Part shown: positions 39,920 to 49,401 of the stretch, one piece after another
Numbering within the stretch: the stretch's first letter is position 1
Layout of the letters: each line of letters starts with the position of its first letter
Source of the DNA: Nonomuraea sp. NBC_00507
Lineage (GTDB): Bacteria > Actinomycetota > Actinomycetes > Streptosporangiales > Streptosporangiaceae
NCBI RefSeq assembly: GCF_036013525.1
Contig: NZ_CP107853.1
Span: 12,214,001-12,278,000, forward strand
Direction of reading: 5' to 3'
Length of the DNA: 64,000 bases
Made by a program: the position numbers and the translations under genes
The notes under the pieces: generated by a model
Database searches by the model: none
Seen by the model: only the letters and a program-made list of their open reading frames with translations
What the model was told of the DNA's origin: nothing

Positions 39920-42900
39920 ATGGACACGCCACCGCACCGCCTCGGGCTCGAGCGGGCCGTCGAGGTTTATTCCGGTCACGATGACCTCGTCGGCGTGACC
40001 GGTTCGGGCTATGCCATCGGCGCCGATCTCGTGCTCACCTCCGGCGACCTCGTCGATCCCGAGGCGCCGTGCCGGGTGCGCGCGGCGTGGTCGCCGCGGT
40101 GGGTCCGCGCCGAGGAGGTCTGGCGGGGGCGCGGCGGCACCGGGGCCGCGCTGCTGCGGGTGACCGGCGCCTCGTCCGACGAAACACCCTGGCGTGGGGT
40201 GCCGGGCATCGACCACGTGCGCTGGGCCCGGGTCGGTCAGGGACCGTACAGGCTGCGCTGCGTGGCCAGGGGCTTTCCCAGGGACGGGGAGGGGGCCGCG
40301 CAAACATTGTCGGGTCTGGTGGACCCGCCTGCGGGCGCGGTGTCGAAGGCGCTGGCGGCCGGTGTGCTGGATTCCCTGCCGATCGCCCTCTGGGAGGGCA
40401 TGTCGGGCGCCGCCCTGCTGGCCGAGCCGGCCGGGCAGGTCATCGGCGTGATCGTCACCGGCCGCGACGGGTACGCCCAGCGGCGCCTCGACGTCATCCC
40501 GGTGACCGCGTTGCTGAGTGACGAACGCTTCCGCGAGCTGGCGAACGTGCCGCCCGGGCGGCTCGAAACCGTGGCCGAGGGCGACCCGTCGGTGCTCCTG
40601 CCCGATCTGCTCTCGCCCGCCCGCGAGGACCTGCCGCCGGACTGCCCGGACTGGAGACTGCTGATGCCGCGGCACGCGGTGGTGCCGTTCCTGGGCAGGG
40701 CGGAGGAGCTGGCCCGGTTACGGGAGTGGGCCGACGAGCCTGGGGCGCTGTCGATCGCCGTGCTGAGCGGGCGCCCCGGCACGGGGCGGACCAGGTTGGC
40801 GGGCGAGCTGTGCGAGGTGCTCGAGCGCGCGGGGTGGGACGCCGGGTTCCTGCCGCTGGGCTCCGTCTGCGCCGCCCTTTCCGGTGAGGCGGCGGCCCGG
40901 GCCGTGACGTTGGACGTGCTGCGCCCGACCCTGCTGGTGGTCGACCACCCCGAGCCGTCCTCGCCGCTGGTCGGAGAGCTGGTGCGGCGGCTGGCCAAGC
41001 ACGAGCACAACCCACCCGTACGGATCCTGCTGCTGGTCCGTGAGCCGGGCGAGCCCGAATGGTGGCGGCGGCTCGACACGGCCGCGGGAGGCTGGCTGCG
41101 GCGGCTCAACACCGCGACCGTCCAGCTCAACGCCCGTCCGCTCACCCTGGACGAACGGACCGAGCACGCGCACGCGGCCATGAAGGCGTTCGCGCCCAGC
41201 AGGGCGGCCCTTCCCTGGCCGCCTCCTCTCGACGACCCCGACTTCGGTCTGCCGCTCCATGTCCACCTGGCCGCCCTGACGCGTCTGCGGGACGGAGCTC
41301 ACGGCAACGTCGAGGCGGGCGGGCTGGTGGACCGGCTCTTGGAGCGCGAATTCGAGCAGTGGGCGCACGTGTGGCCGGGTGAGCGGGTGAACGACCTGCC
41401 AGCGCGGCACGCCGTAGCGGTGGTCACGCTGACCGCCCCGGCCCCCGCCGAGCTGCCCGGCCTGCTGACGGCCGTGCCGGGTCTCCACATCGGCGCCGCG
41501 ATGCAGTGGCTCGGCCGGATCTTCGACGACGGCCGGCCGCTGGGGCCGGATGTGCTGGCCGAGCGGCTTCTGGCCGAGACGCAGGACCTGGACCGGCTCG
41601 TGCTCGCCCTGCACGATCACGAGGGCCGTACGGCGCGGCACCTCGTGCGCATGCTCGACGCCCTCCGGCTGTCGGCGGGCTCGGGGCAGGTCAGGTCGGC
41701 GCTGCGGGGGCTGGTGGCGGCCAGGATCGACAGCATGGTGGCGGAGGCCGCGGCGGCGTCGGGGACGCGGCTGGGAGACGCGCTCCATGCGGCGCTGGGG
41801 TTGTTCACCGGCGATCGGGAGATCGCGCGCGCAGGAGCTCGCGCTGCCGGGCTCCCGGTACGGCGGGACGTGCGGCTGGGGCTGCGGGCCCTCCACGTGA
41901 CGATCGGTGAGCTGGCCGTGCGGCACCTGCGGGCGGAGAGCAGGCCCATCGCGCTGGCCGGTGCGCTGTCGGTGTTGTCGGAGCGGCTGGCGGCCGCGGG
42001 CCGGGTGGGTGAGGCGGTCGTCGCGGCCGCCGAGGCCGTCGACATCTTCGCCGCCGCTCCCCCGTACGAGGCGGCGGGCGCGCAGGCGGAGGCTCTGGAC
42101 AACCTGGGCGCTTGCCTGTTGCTCGCGGGCGAGCCCGGCAGTGCGCTCAAGCCCGTCCAGGAGGCGGCGGCGAGGTTCCGCATCCTCGCCGAAGAGGAGC
42201 ACGAGCCCCGGTATGCGGGGCGGGCCGCGCGGGCGCACTACAACCTGGCGTGTGCGCTGCTGGGAGTCGGGCGGACGGACGAGGCCGTCCAGGCGTTCTC
42301 GGCGGCAGGCGGCGATCCCGAGGTCGCGGCGAACGTGGCAGGCGTCCTGTCCGCCGCCGAGCCGCTGCCCCCGTTCGAGGAGCTCATCACCGCCGCGCCG
42401 CTGGCGCCGTTCGAGGGTCTGGAGGACGGGCCACCCACCGCCGCGCTTGCGGAGCTGGCCGCCTGTCTCACCATCGCCGCCACGACGGCCGTCAGGACCG
42501 TCGCTCCCACGGACCGCGACCTGGCCCACCGCCTCCACCTGCTCGCGGCCTGGCTCCACGACCGCGGCAGGACCACCGATGCCCTCGTCCCTGCGGCCGA
42601 GGCGGTGGCGCGGCTGCGCGGCCTGGCGGCTGAGGAGCCCGGGCTGCGGTTCCTGCTGGCCACAGCGGCCGGCCTGCTGTCCCAGCTGCACGGCGCTCTG
42701 GACGACCTGGACGCCGCCGCGCGGGCCGCCGCCGAGGCCACGCGCAACCTGCGTGCGCTCGTCGTGCTCGATCCCGGCGAACATCGCCCCGCGCTGGCCG
42801 GGCAGCTGCTCGACCTGGGCGAGCTCCTGCTGCTGGATGACCGCCCCGAGGAGGCGCTCGACCCGCTGCACGAGGCCATGGGCGTGGCGGACGGGCGGCA

Positions 42901-45658
42901 CCCGCAGGCCAGGGCCAGGCGGCTGCTCGGCCTGTGCCTGGACGAGCTGGGACGCTCCGCGGACGCCCTGGCGCAGCTCGAGATCGCAGCCGAGCTGTAC
43001 GACGTCCTGAGCGCGGACGACGACGCCTACCGGCGCCATCTCGCCGAGATACGAGCCCGGCTGGGCCGCACGCGAACGGTCCCGGCGCCGGGCGGCGCGC
43101 GGCACTGGATGCTGGCGCTGGTCACCTCCCGGCCCGACGAGGCCGTGGCACGCGCTGAGCAGCTGGTGACCGAGCGCCGCGAGTCCATCGAAGGCGCCGG
43201 CGAGCCGAAGCTCGAGGAGATCCACGCGTACCTGTCCGCCCAAGCCATGCTGGCCCGCGCCTGGTCGGACGCGGGCCGGGCGGCGGACGGGCTCGCGCTG
43301 GCGATGCGGGCGGCCGAGCTGCTCCAGCGGCACGCGGGACAGGATCGGCCGCACGCGATGGCGGTCGGCCAGGTGGCGGCGGCACTCGGGCGCACGCTCG
43401 TGGGCCTCGGGCGGCACAAGGAGGCCGTACCCCACCTGCTTACCGCCATCGAGTCCCACGGGCAGGCCGGGGCGAGCCCGGCGTCGGGGAAGGAGCTGGC
43501 CGAGCTGCTCATCCTGGAGGCCGTCGCGCTGTCCCACGCCGCCTGCGCGGCGGACGCGGAGGCGGCGGCGGATCGGCTGGTCAGGCTGTACGCCGCGCTC
43601 GTGTCCGAAGGCATCGAATCCCCCGTGGCCCTCGCCGGGGCGCTGCTCCTCCAGGGCGGCATCCGCTTCACCCGGCAGGACATGGGCGGCGCGCTCAAGT
43701 CGGCGACCCGGGCTCTCGACGTCCTCGCGCAGGAGCCGTCGAGCGGCGATCGGCTGGTGAGCGCCGCCTGCCTGGAGCTGAGCGGCCTGTGCCTGGCCGA
43801 GCTGCACGACGAGGACGCCGCCAGGAGCAAGCTGGCCGAGGGCACCGCCTTGATGGCCGAGCACGGTCCCCCGCCCGCCGATCTGGCGGAGGTGCACCTG
43901 TCGGCCCTGGTACGCCTGGCCAGGCTGCGGGCCCGCGAGGAAGGCCCGGCCGCCGGGATCGTCATGTACGCCCGGATCCTGCAGACGCGCCCGCTCCCGG
44001 AGGCCGGCGTGCTCAGGACCCTGATCGACGAGCTCACCGCGTACCTGAGCGATCTGCCGGACGGCGCGGATCTGGCCGTGCTGCTGCCGCCGCTCACGAC
44101 CTTCACCGAGGCGCTCGAACGCGAGGTGCCGCTGAGCGCCGACGCCGACCTGCACGACAGGCACGCCCGCTGCTTGTCCCGCCTCAGCACCGCCGCCGCG
44201 CAGGCGAACGACACCGAGAGCGCCGTTCAGGCCGCCAGGCTGGCCGTCCGCGTGCACCGGGCCCTGACCGCCTTCTCCAGCGCACACCGCGGCCGGCTGG
44301 GACTGGCGCTCGCCGCCCTCGCCAGGCTCGACCGTACCGATCTGGCCGCCGCCGAGCAGGCGATCGCGCTGCTCGACGACGCGGAGCACGGCAGGGAGCT
44401 GGCCTCCACCCTCGCCCGGTACGCGGCCGAGCTGCTCGAGCGCGGCCGCCCTGTGGAGGCCCTGGCCCACTGCGAACGGGCCGCGGACCTGTGCGACGAG
44501 CTGGACGACCCGGCCGTCGCCGCCGCCGTCTACGCCCAGCTGGGCGACAGCCTGGCCGCCCTGGACCGACCGCACGCCGCGCTGGAGGCGGTCACGTGGT
44601 CGCTGGCCGAGCTGGAACGGGCGTCCGAGCGTGGGCAGGAGCTGCCGCACGTGCGCGCCCAGGCCATCGTGGTGCGTGGGAGGGTACTGCGGGCCTCGGG
44701 GCGGACGCACGAGGCGCTGGCGCACCTGGTGGAGGCGCTGCAGATCTACACGCGGCTGTCGCACCGATCGGCCACCGCCGAGGTCGCCGCGATGATCGCC
44801 GACGATCTGCTGGCCGGCGGCCGCGCGGAGGAAGCCGCCGAGTACGCCAGGACCGCCACGACCGGACACGAGCCGGGCACGGTCAAGCACGCGCTCGCCC
44901 TCCAGCGGCTGGCCAGGTGTCACATGATGCTGGGCGAGCTGACCGAGGCCAACGCCCTCGTGGAGCAGCTGATCCCCCTAGCCAGACGGTCGCCGGACGA
45001 TCTCACGTACCGGGCGATCCTGGCCGACTCCCTGGCCCAGAGCTCGGAGCTGCTGCCGCTGCTGCAGCTGGACGGCGGCACCGAGGCCGAGGCCAGGGCC
45101 CGCGAGGCCATCGCGATCTACGACGACCTGATGACCACGGGCATGAACGCCGAGGCCCTCCATACCAGCCGGGCAGGAGCCAGCCTCACACTGGCCGCCG
45201 CCCTGCGGATGCGCGACCTCGCCGCGGACGCGGTGCGGCCGCTCCGCGAGGCGGTGGCGGCGCTGGAGAGGTACGCGCCGGGCAACCCTCCGCTGTCCGG
45301 GCTGCTGGCCAGGGGGATGCTCATGCTGGGCGACGCACTCATGGAGGCGGGTCGTCCGCTGGAGGCCGGTCTGGTCTTCCACCGGGGCACGCAGGTGACG
45401 CGCGACGTGCTCTCCAGGGCCGTCGCGCACGCCCGGCTCGGCCTGTGCCAGCAGGAGCTGGGCAGGGACGACGCGGCCGACGCCGCGCTCCGGGTCGCGG
45501 CGGGGCTGCTGTGTGAGCTGCTCGCCGGCGAGCGCGACGAGGGCCTGGCGGACCTGCTGCGCGACGTGCTGCGCAGCAGACTGACGCTCCTGGAGAAGGC
45601 CGGCAAGGGCGAGGAGGCGCGGCAGGTCGAGGACGACCTGCGCGCCCTCAGGACGTGA
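39920..45658 (+). CDS. Giant STAND-like protein: degenerate trypsin-like domain, P-loop domain, TPR-like repeats
   Basis: 1912 residues in one frame. Residues 25-215 look like a trypsin-like peptidase (TGSGYAIGADLVLTSGDLVD; WEGMSGAALLAEP with Ser162), but the usual catalytic His is Asp43 (TSGD for TSAH) and no Asp sits in the RGGTGAALL strand. After a link with PFLGRAEELARLREWADEP comes a P-loop, LSGRPGTGRTRLAGEL, in which the Walker A Lys is Arg290; LLVVDHPE (Asp342) is the likely Walker B. From about residue 600 to the end are Ala/Leu-rich helical pairs, many clearly TPR-like (for example AEALDNLGACLLLAGEPGSA). No signal peptide or membrane helix is seen. The layout is that of signal-transduction NTPases with a protease-like sensor or effector, as in bacterial conflict proteins, but both enzyme sites look impaired. 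It stands alone. Confidence 0.8.
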   Translation: MDTPPHRLGLERAVEVYSGHDDLVGVTGSGYAIGADLVLTSGDLVDPEAPCRVRAAWSPRWVRAEEVWRGRGGTGAALLRVTGASSDETPWRGVPGIDHVRWARVGQGPYRLRCVARGFPRDGEGAAQTLSGLVDPPAGAVSKALAAGVLDSLPIALWEGMSGAALLAEPAGQVIGVIVTGRDGYAQRRLDVIPVTALLSDERFRELANVPPGRLETVAEGDPSVLLPDLLSPAREDLPPDCPDWRLLMPRHAVVPFLGRAEELARLREWADEPGALSIAVLSGRPGTGRTRLAGELCEVLERAGWDAGFLPLGSVCAALSGEAAARAVTLDVLRPTLLVVDHPEPSSPLVGELVRRLAKHEHNPPVRILLLVREPGEPEWWRRLDTAAGGWLRRLNTATVQLNARPLTLDERTEHAHAAMKAFAPSRAALPWPPPLDDPDFGLPLHVHLAALTRLRDGAHGNVEAGGLVDRLLEREFEQWAHVWPGERVNDLPARHAVAVVTLTAPAPAELPGLLTAVPGLHIGAAMQWLGRIFDDGRPLGPDVLAERLLAETQDLDRLVLALHDHEGRTARHLVRMLDALRLSAGSGQVRSALRGLVAARIDSMVAEAAAASGTRLGDALHAALGLFTGDREIARAGARAAGLPVRRDVRLGLRALHVTIGELAVRHLRAESRPIALAGALSVLSERLAAAGRVGEAVVAAAEAVDIFAAAPPYEAAGAQAEALDNLGACLLLAGEPGSALKPVQEAAARFRILAEEEHEPRYAGRAARAHYNLACALLGVGRTDEAVQAFSAAGGDPEVAANVAGVLSAAEPLPPFEELITAAPLAPFEGLEDGPPTAALAELAACLTIAATTAVRTVAPTDRDLAHRLHLLAAWLHDRGRTTDALVPAAEAVARLRGLAAEEPGLRFLLATAAGLLSQLHGALDDLDAAARAAAEATRNLRALVVLDPGEHRPALAGQLLDLGELLLLDDRPEEALDPLHEAMGVADGRHPQARARRLLGLCLDELGRSADALAQLEIAAELYDVLSADDDAYRRHLAEIRARLGRTRTVPAPGGARHWMLALVTSRPDEAVARAEQLVTERRESIEGAGEPKLEEIHAYLSAQAMLARAWSDAGRAADGLALAMRAAELLQRHAGQDRPHAMAVGQVAAALGRTLVGLGRHKEAVPHLLTAIESHGQAGASPASGKELAELLILEAVALSHAACAADAEAAADRLVRLYAALVSEGIESPVALAGALLLQGGIRFTRQDMGGALKSATRALDVLAQEPSSGDRLVSAACLELSGLCLAELHDEDAARSKLAEGTALMAEHGPPPADLAEVHLSALVRLARLRAREEGPAAGIVMYARILQTRPLPEAGVLRTLIDELTAYLSDLPDGADLAVLLPPLTTFTEALEREVPLSADADLHDRHARCLSRLSTAAAQANDTESAVQAARLAVRVHRALTAFSSAHRGRLGLALAALARLDRTDLAAAEQAIALLDDAEHGRELASTLARYAAELLERGRPVEALAHCERAADLCDELDDPAVAAAVYAQLGDSLAALDRPHAALEAVTWSLAELERASERGQELPHVRAQAIVVRGRVLRASGRTHEALAHLVEALQIYTRLSHRSATAEVAAMIADDLLAGGRAEEAAEYARTATTGHEPGTVKHALALQRLARCHMMLGELTEANALVEQLIPLARRSPDDLTYRAILADSLAQSSELLPLLQLDGGTEAEARAREAIAIYDDLMTTGMNAEALHTSRAGASLTLAAALRMRDLAADAVRPLREAVAALERYAPGNPPLSGLLARGMLMLGDALMEAGRPLEAGLVFHRGTQVTRDVLSRAVAHARLGLCQQELGRDDAADAALRVAAGLLCELLAGERDEGLADLLRDVLRSRLTLLEKAGKGEEARQVEDDLRALRT

Positions 45659-47234
45659 TGGCCTGCACCGTCTCCCGCGCCCACCGGTAATCGGCCTTGC
45701 CGGCCGGCGAGCGCACCATCGTCTCGACGAACGCGTACGTTCGCGGCACCTTGTACCCGGACAGCAGCTTCCTGCAGTGCGCGTCCAGTTCCTCGGCCGT
45801 GACCTCGACACCGGGCCGCGGCTCGATCACGGCCGCCACCTTGTTCCCCCAGCGCTCGTCCGGTACCCCGGTCACCACCGCGTCGAACACCGCGGAATGC
45901 CCCTTGAGCACGGCTTCGACCTCTTCGGGGAACACCTTCTCACCGCCGGTGTTGATGCACTGCGAGCCCCGGCCGAAGACGTTCACGGTCCCGTCGGTGT
46001 CGACGGTCGCCAGGTCTCCGGTCAGCAACCAGCGCGCGCCCTGCTCGTCGGTGACGAACGTGCGGGCGGTCTTGTCCGGGTCGTTGTAGTAGCCGAACGC
46101 GACCCGCCCCGACCGCGCCACCGTCCCGAGCTGCCCGGACCCGGGCTCGACAGGCCGGCCCTTCTCGTCGAGGACGGCCAGGTTGACCACGGAGTTCGGC
46201 TGGTAGCGCAGGCCGGTCTCCGGCGACGACCCGGCCGTGCCCGACGCCGTGTAGCCGGACTCGGTCGAGCCGAAGTTGTCCAGGATCATGACGTTCGGGA
46301 GCAGCTCCTGCAGCCGGTCGCGGACCGCGCCGGACAGGATGGCGCCGGTCGAGCTGATCACGATCAGCGACGAGACGTCGTAGGAGCCCTGCGCCAGCGC
46401 CTCGGCCATGGGCCTGGCCATGGCGTCGCCGGTGATGTTGATGGTGTTCACGCGCTCACGCTCGACCGTCCGCCACACCTCGGCGCCGTCGAACTTGCGG
46501 ATGTACGCGACGCTCCCGCCCATCCACCACGTGATGAACGTGGCCATCTGCGCGGCGCCGTGCATCAGCGGCGCAACGGGGAACATCAGCAAGGGACCTG
46601 ACGCGACCGCGGCGTCGATCACCTCCTGCGGGGTAGCGCGCGGCTCGCCGTACGGGTTGCCGCCGCCGAAGCCCATGAACAGGTCCTCGACGTGCCACAT
46701 CGCGCCCTTCGGCATGCCGGTGGTGCCGCCGGTGTAGATGATGTACACGTCCTGCCCGGAGCGCGGCGGGAAGCCCCGCTCGGGCTTGCCCTGCTCCAGC
46801 GCGGTCTCGTACGGCACCGCGGCGCCGATCGCCGACTCGCCGCCCACCGAGATCAGGTGCTGCAGCAGCGGCGCCTCGCCGGCGACGGCGGCCACGCGCG
46901 CGTCGAACTCGACGTCGTAGATCAGCGCCCGGATGTCGGAGTCCCGGTACAGGTAGAGCAGCTCGGCCTCGACGTACCGGAAGTTGACGTTGATCGGCAC
47001 CGCCCGGATCTTCAGCGCGGCCAGCATGCCGGCGATGTACGGGATGCCGTTGTAGAGCTGGATGCCGACGTGCTGGCCCGGCTGGATGCCCAGATCCATG
47101 AGGTAGTGGGCGAGCCGGTTGGCCTCGGTGTCCAGCTCTGCGTAGGTGCGGCGATCATCGCCGCAGATGACGGCGGTCCGGTCCCCGATCGCGTCCGCTA
47201 ACCCCTCGTACAGGTCCGCGTGGTTGAACTCCAT
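45648..47234 (-). CDS. Acyl-CoA synthetase (AMP-forming), steroid-cluster type
   Basis: 528 residues of the ANL superfamily. The P-loop is YIIYTGGTTGMPKGAMW, A5 is NFGSTESGYTAS, A7 is LLTGDLATVDTDG, and the catalytic Lys lies in SPAGKADYRWA near the end. It resembles FadD19-like synthetases that activate cholesterol side-chain acids, consistent with the thiolase-like and DUF35 neighbours; substrate not provable here. ATG 47234 overlaps the stop of the upstream thiolase-like gene (ATGA). Last gene of the operon running from 51831. Confidence 0.9.
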   Translation of the reverse strand: MEFNHADLYEGLADAIGDRTAVICGDDRRTYAELDTEANRLAHYLMDLGIQPGQHVGIQLYNGIPYIAGMLAALKIRAVPINVNFRYVEAELLYLYRDSDIRALIYDVEFDARVAAVAGEAPLLQHLISVGGESAIGAAVPYETALEQGKPERGFPPRSGQDVYIIYTGGTTGMPKGAMWHVEDLFMGFGGGNPYGEPRATPQEVIDAAVASGPLLMFPVAPLMHGAAQMATFITWWMGGSVAYIRKFDGAEVWRTVERERVNTINITGDAMARPMAEALAQGSYDVSSLIVISSTGAILSGAVRDRLQELLPNVMILDNFGSTESGYTASGTAGSSPETGLRYQPNSVVNLAVLDEKGRPVEPGSGQLGTVARSGRVAFGYYNDPDKTARTFVTDEQGARWLLTGDLATVDTDGTVNVFGRGSQCINTGGEKVFPEEVEAVLKGHSAVFDAVVTGVPDERWGNKVAAVIEPRPGVEVTAEELDAHCRKLLSGYKVPRTYAFVETMVRSPAGKADYRWARETVQAITS

Positions 47235-48382
47235 CAGAGTTTCTCCCGTCCGACGATCCACATCGCGAAGAACTGGGCTCCCCCGCCATAGGCGTGACCG
47301 AGCGCCGTGCGGGCGCCGTCCACCTGGTGTTCGCCGGCCATCCCGCGCACCTGCAGCGCGGCCTCGGCGAACCTGATCAGCCCCGAGGCCCCGATCGGGT
47401 TGCTGGACAGCACCCCGCCCGAGGCGTTCCACGGAATGTCACCGTCGAGCGCGGTCGCGCCCGACTCGGTGAGCTTCCATCCCTCCCCTTCCGCCGCGAA
47501 CCCCAGGTTCTCCAGCCACATCGGCTCGTACCAGGAGAACGGCACGTACGTCTCGGCCACGTCGATCTGCCGCCTCGGGTCGGCGATGCCGGCCTGGCGG
47601 TAGACGTCGGCGGCGCAGTCCTTGCCCGCCTGCGGGTTGACCGTGTCACGGCTCGCCCGGAAGATCGGCTCGGAGCGCATGGCGGTGCCGTGCACCCAGG
47701 CCGGGGTGCCGGTGACCGCGGACTCCGACGACAGGACCATGGCGCAGGCGCCGTCGCTGGACGGGCAGGTCTCCAGGTAGCGGATCGGCTCCCAGAGCAT
47801 GGGCGTGGATTCGACCATCTTCTGGTCGATGCCGGGGATCTTGAGGTGCGCGTACGGGTTCTTGAGCGCGTTGATCCGGTCCTTGACCGCCACCAGCGTG
47901 CCGATGTGATCGGGGGCGCCGGATCTGCGCATGTACTCGCGGATGTGCGGCGCGAAGTAGCCGCCCGCGCCCACCACCAGCGACGAGCTGAACGGCAGGT
48001 GCGTGGACAGGGCCCAGGTGGCGTTGGACTCCGACTGCTTCTCGAACGCCACGACCAGCACCCGGTCGTGCACGCCGCCCTGGACGAGGCTGGCGCCGAC
48101 CAGCGCGGTGGAGCCGCCGACGCTGCCCGCGGTGTGCACCCGCATCATCGGCTTGCCTGCCGCGCCGAGCGCGTCGGCCAGGTACGCCTCCGGCATCATG
48201 ACACCCTCGAACAGGTCCGGCGCCTTGCCGATGACCACGGCGTCGATGTCCTTGAACGTCAGCCCGGCATCCTCCAGCGCCCGCAGCGCCGCCTCGCGCA
48301 CCAGCCCGGCGATCGACACGTCCCTGCGCCTGGTCGTGTAGTGCGTCTGCCCGACGCCGATGACCGCGCAACGGTTACCCAT
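47234..48382 (-). CDS. Thiolase-fold lipid-transfer-like protein A (no N-terminal active-site Cys)
   Basis: 382 residues with the thiolase fold: CAVIGVGQTHYTTRRRDVSI, the middle block NALKNPYAHLKIPGIDQKMV, ASGGVLSSNPIGASGLIRFA and the C-terminal GHAYGGGAQFFAMW. The nucleophilic Cys of true thiolases (in CASG-type loops) is absent: the equivalent loop reads HTAGSVGGSTALVGA. It resembles mycobacterial Ltp3 in length and gene order (DUF35, then Ltp4-like, then Ltp3-like). Expected to act with its partner and DUF35 protein on steroid acyl-CoA side chains, possibly as an aldolase rather than a thiolase. ATGA overlaps on both sides. Confidence 0.82.
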   Translation of the reverse strand: MGNRCAVIGVGQTHYTTRRRDVSIAGLVREAALRALEDAGLTFKDIDAVVIGKAPDLFEGVMMPEAYLADALGAAGKPMMRVHTAGSVGGSTALVGASLVQGGVHDRVLVVAFEKQSESNATWALSTHLPFSSSLVVGAGGYFAPHIREYMRRSGAPDHIGTLVAVKDRINALKNPYAHLKIPGIDQKMVESTPMLWEPIRYLETCPSSDGACAMVLSSESAVTGTPAWVHGTAMRSEPIFRASRDTVNPQAGKDCAADVYRQAGIADPRRQIDVAETYVPFSWYEPMWLENLGFAAEGEGWKLTESGATALDGDIPWNASGGVLSSNPIGASGLIRFAEAALQVRGMAGEHQVDGARTALGHAYGGGAQFFAMWIVGREKL

Positions 48383-49401
48383 CAGGCCTCCAGTACGGTG
48401 ACGAGATTGTGCTGCAGGCACGGCCCACCGGCGGCGTGGGCGACGGTGCGGTGGGCATGGCCGTCGAGGATGCGTTGCGCCGCCTCGCCGATCCGGATGA
48501 GCCCGGTGGCCATGACGGGGTTCGCGGCCAGCGGCCCGCCCGACGGGTTGATCACCGTGTCGCCGGTCAGCTCCAGCGCCTCGCGCAGGATGATCTCCTC
48601 GTGCGGGAACTGGGCGTGCAGCTCGGCCACCTCGACGGGCCCCTTGCCCACCCCCGCAGCACGCGCGGCGTCGGCCGCGGAGGCCGACCGGGCCAGGTCG
48701 CGCAGGCCCAGGTAGTGAGGCTCGATCCGATGCGCGATGCCCCTGATGTAGGCCGGACTGGCGGACAGCTCACGGGCCAGGTCGCCGGTCGCGAGCACGA
48801 TCGCGGCCGCGCCGTCCGTGATCGGCGGCACGTCCGTCTGTTTCAGCGGCTGGACGGCGAAGTCCTCGTCCTCCGGCTCGGGCAGGTCCAGCGCGTACGG
48901 GTTGGCGCGGCCGTCGGCCCGGCTGCGGCGCACGATCTCGTCCAGTTCCTTCCGGTCCGCGTCGACCGCGGCGGCCTGGAGTGCGGCGTAGGAGAGCTGG
49001 TCGAGGCCCAGCGGAGCCAGGTAGTAGGGGTCGAGCTGGAGCGTCATGATCGTGCGCAGGTCACCGAGCGACGACTTGCCGAACCCGTAGACCAGGGCCG
49101 AGTCGACGTCGCCGTGCTGGAGGCGCACCCATGCCTCGTACAGCGCCCAGGCTCCGTCCATCTCCACGTGGCTCTCCGAGATGGGCGGCCAGGCGCCCAG
49201 CGCGTCGAGCGCGGACACGAACGAGAACGGCGCGCCCGCGAGATAGTCGCAGCTGCCCGAGCAGGTGAAGCCGAACCGCTCCAGCCCGGTGCGCCGCTTG
49301 ACCTCCTTGATCACGGGCAGGATCAGCTCGGGCTCGGTCAGGCCGGTGTCGTGGGGGGTGTGCCGCGTCTGGGCGAACGCGACGATCGCGACCTCTCTCA
49401 T
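48382..49401 (-). CDS. Thiolase-fold lipid-transfer-like protein B (no N-terminal active-site Cys)
   Basis: 339 residues: EVAIVAFAQTRHTPHDTGLT, SGSCDYLAGAPFSFVSALD, NPSGGPLAANPVMATGLIRI and AHAAGGPCLQHNLVTVLEA. The position of the thiolase nucleophile reads HVEMDGAWALYEA, again without Cys. It resembles mycobacterial Ltp4 by size and neighbourhood. Start ATG 49401 overlaps the DUF35 stop (ATGA). Probably forms a complex with protein A or with the DUF35 protein. Confidence 0.82.
   Translation of the reverse strand: MREVAIVAFAQTRHTPHDTGLTEPELILPVIKEVKRRTGLERFGFTCSGSCDYLAGAPFSFVSALDALGAWPPISESHVEMDGAWALYEAWVRLQHGDVDSALVYGFGKSSLGDLRTIMTLQLDPYYLAPLGLDQLSYAALQAAAVDADRKELDEIVRRSRADGRANPYALDLPEPEDEDFAVQPLKQTDVPPITDGAAAIVLATGDLARELSASPAYIRGIAHRIEPHYLGLRDLARSASAADAARAAGVGKGPVEVAELHAQFPHEEIILREALELTGDTVINPSGGPLAANPVMATGLIRIGEAAQRILDGHAHRTVAHAAGGPCLQHNLVTVLEA

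Noticed and set aside
40718..44923. 1401-codon open frame on the minus strand
   Set aside because: It lies wholly within the 1912-residue gene in the opposite frame, has Gln/Arg/His-rich composition typical of antisense high-GC frames, and shows no domain.
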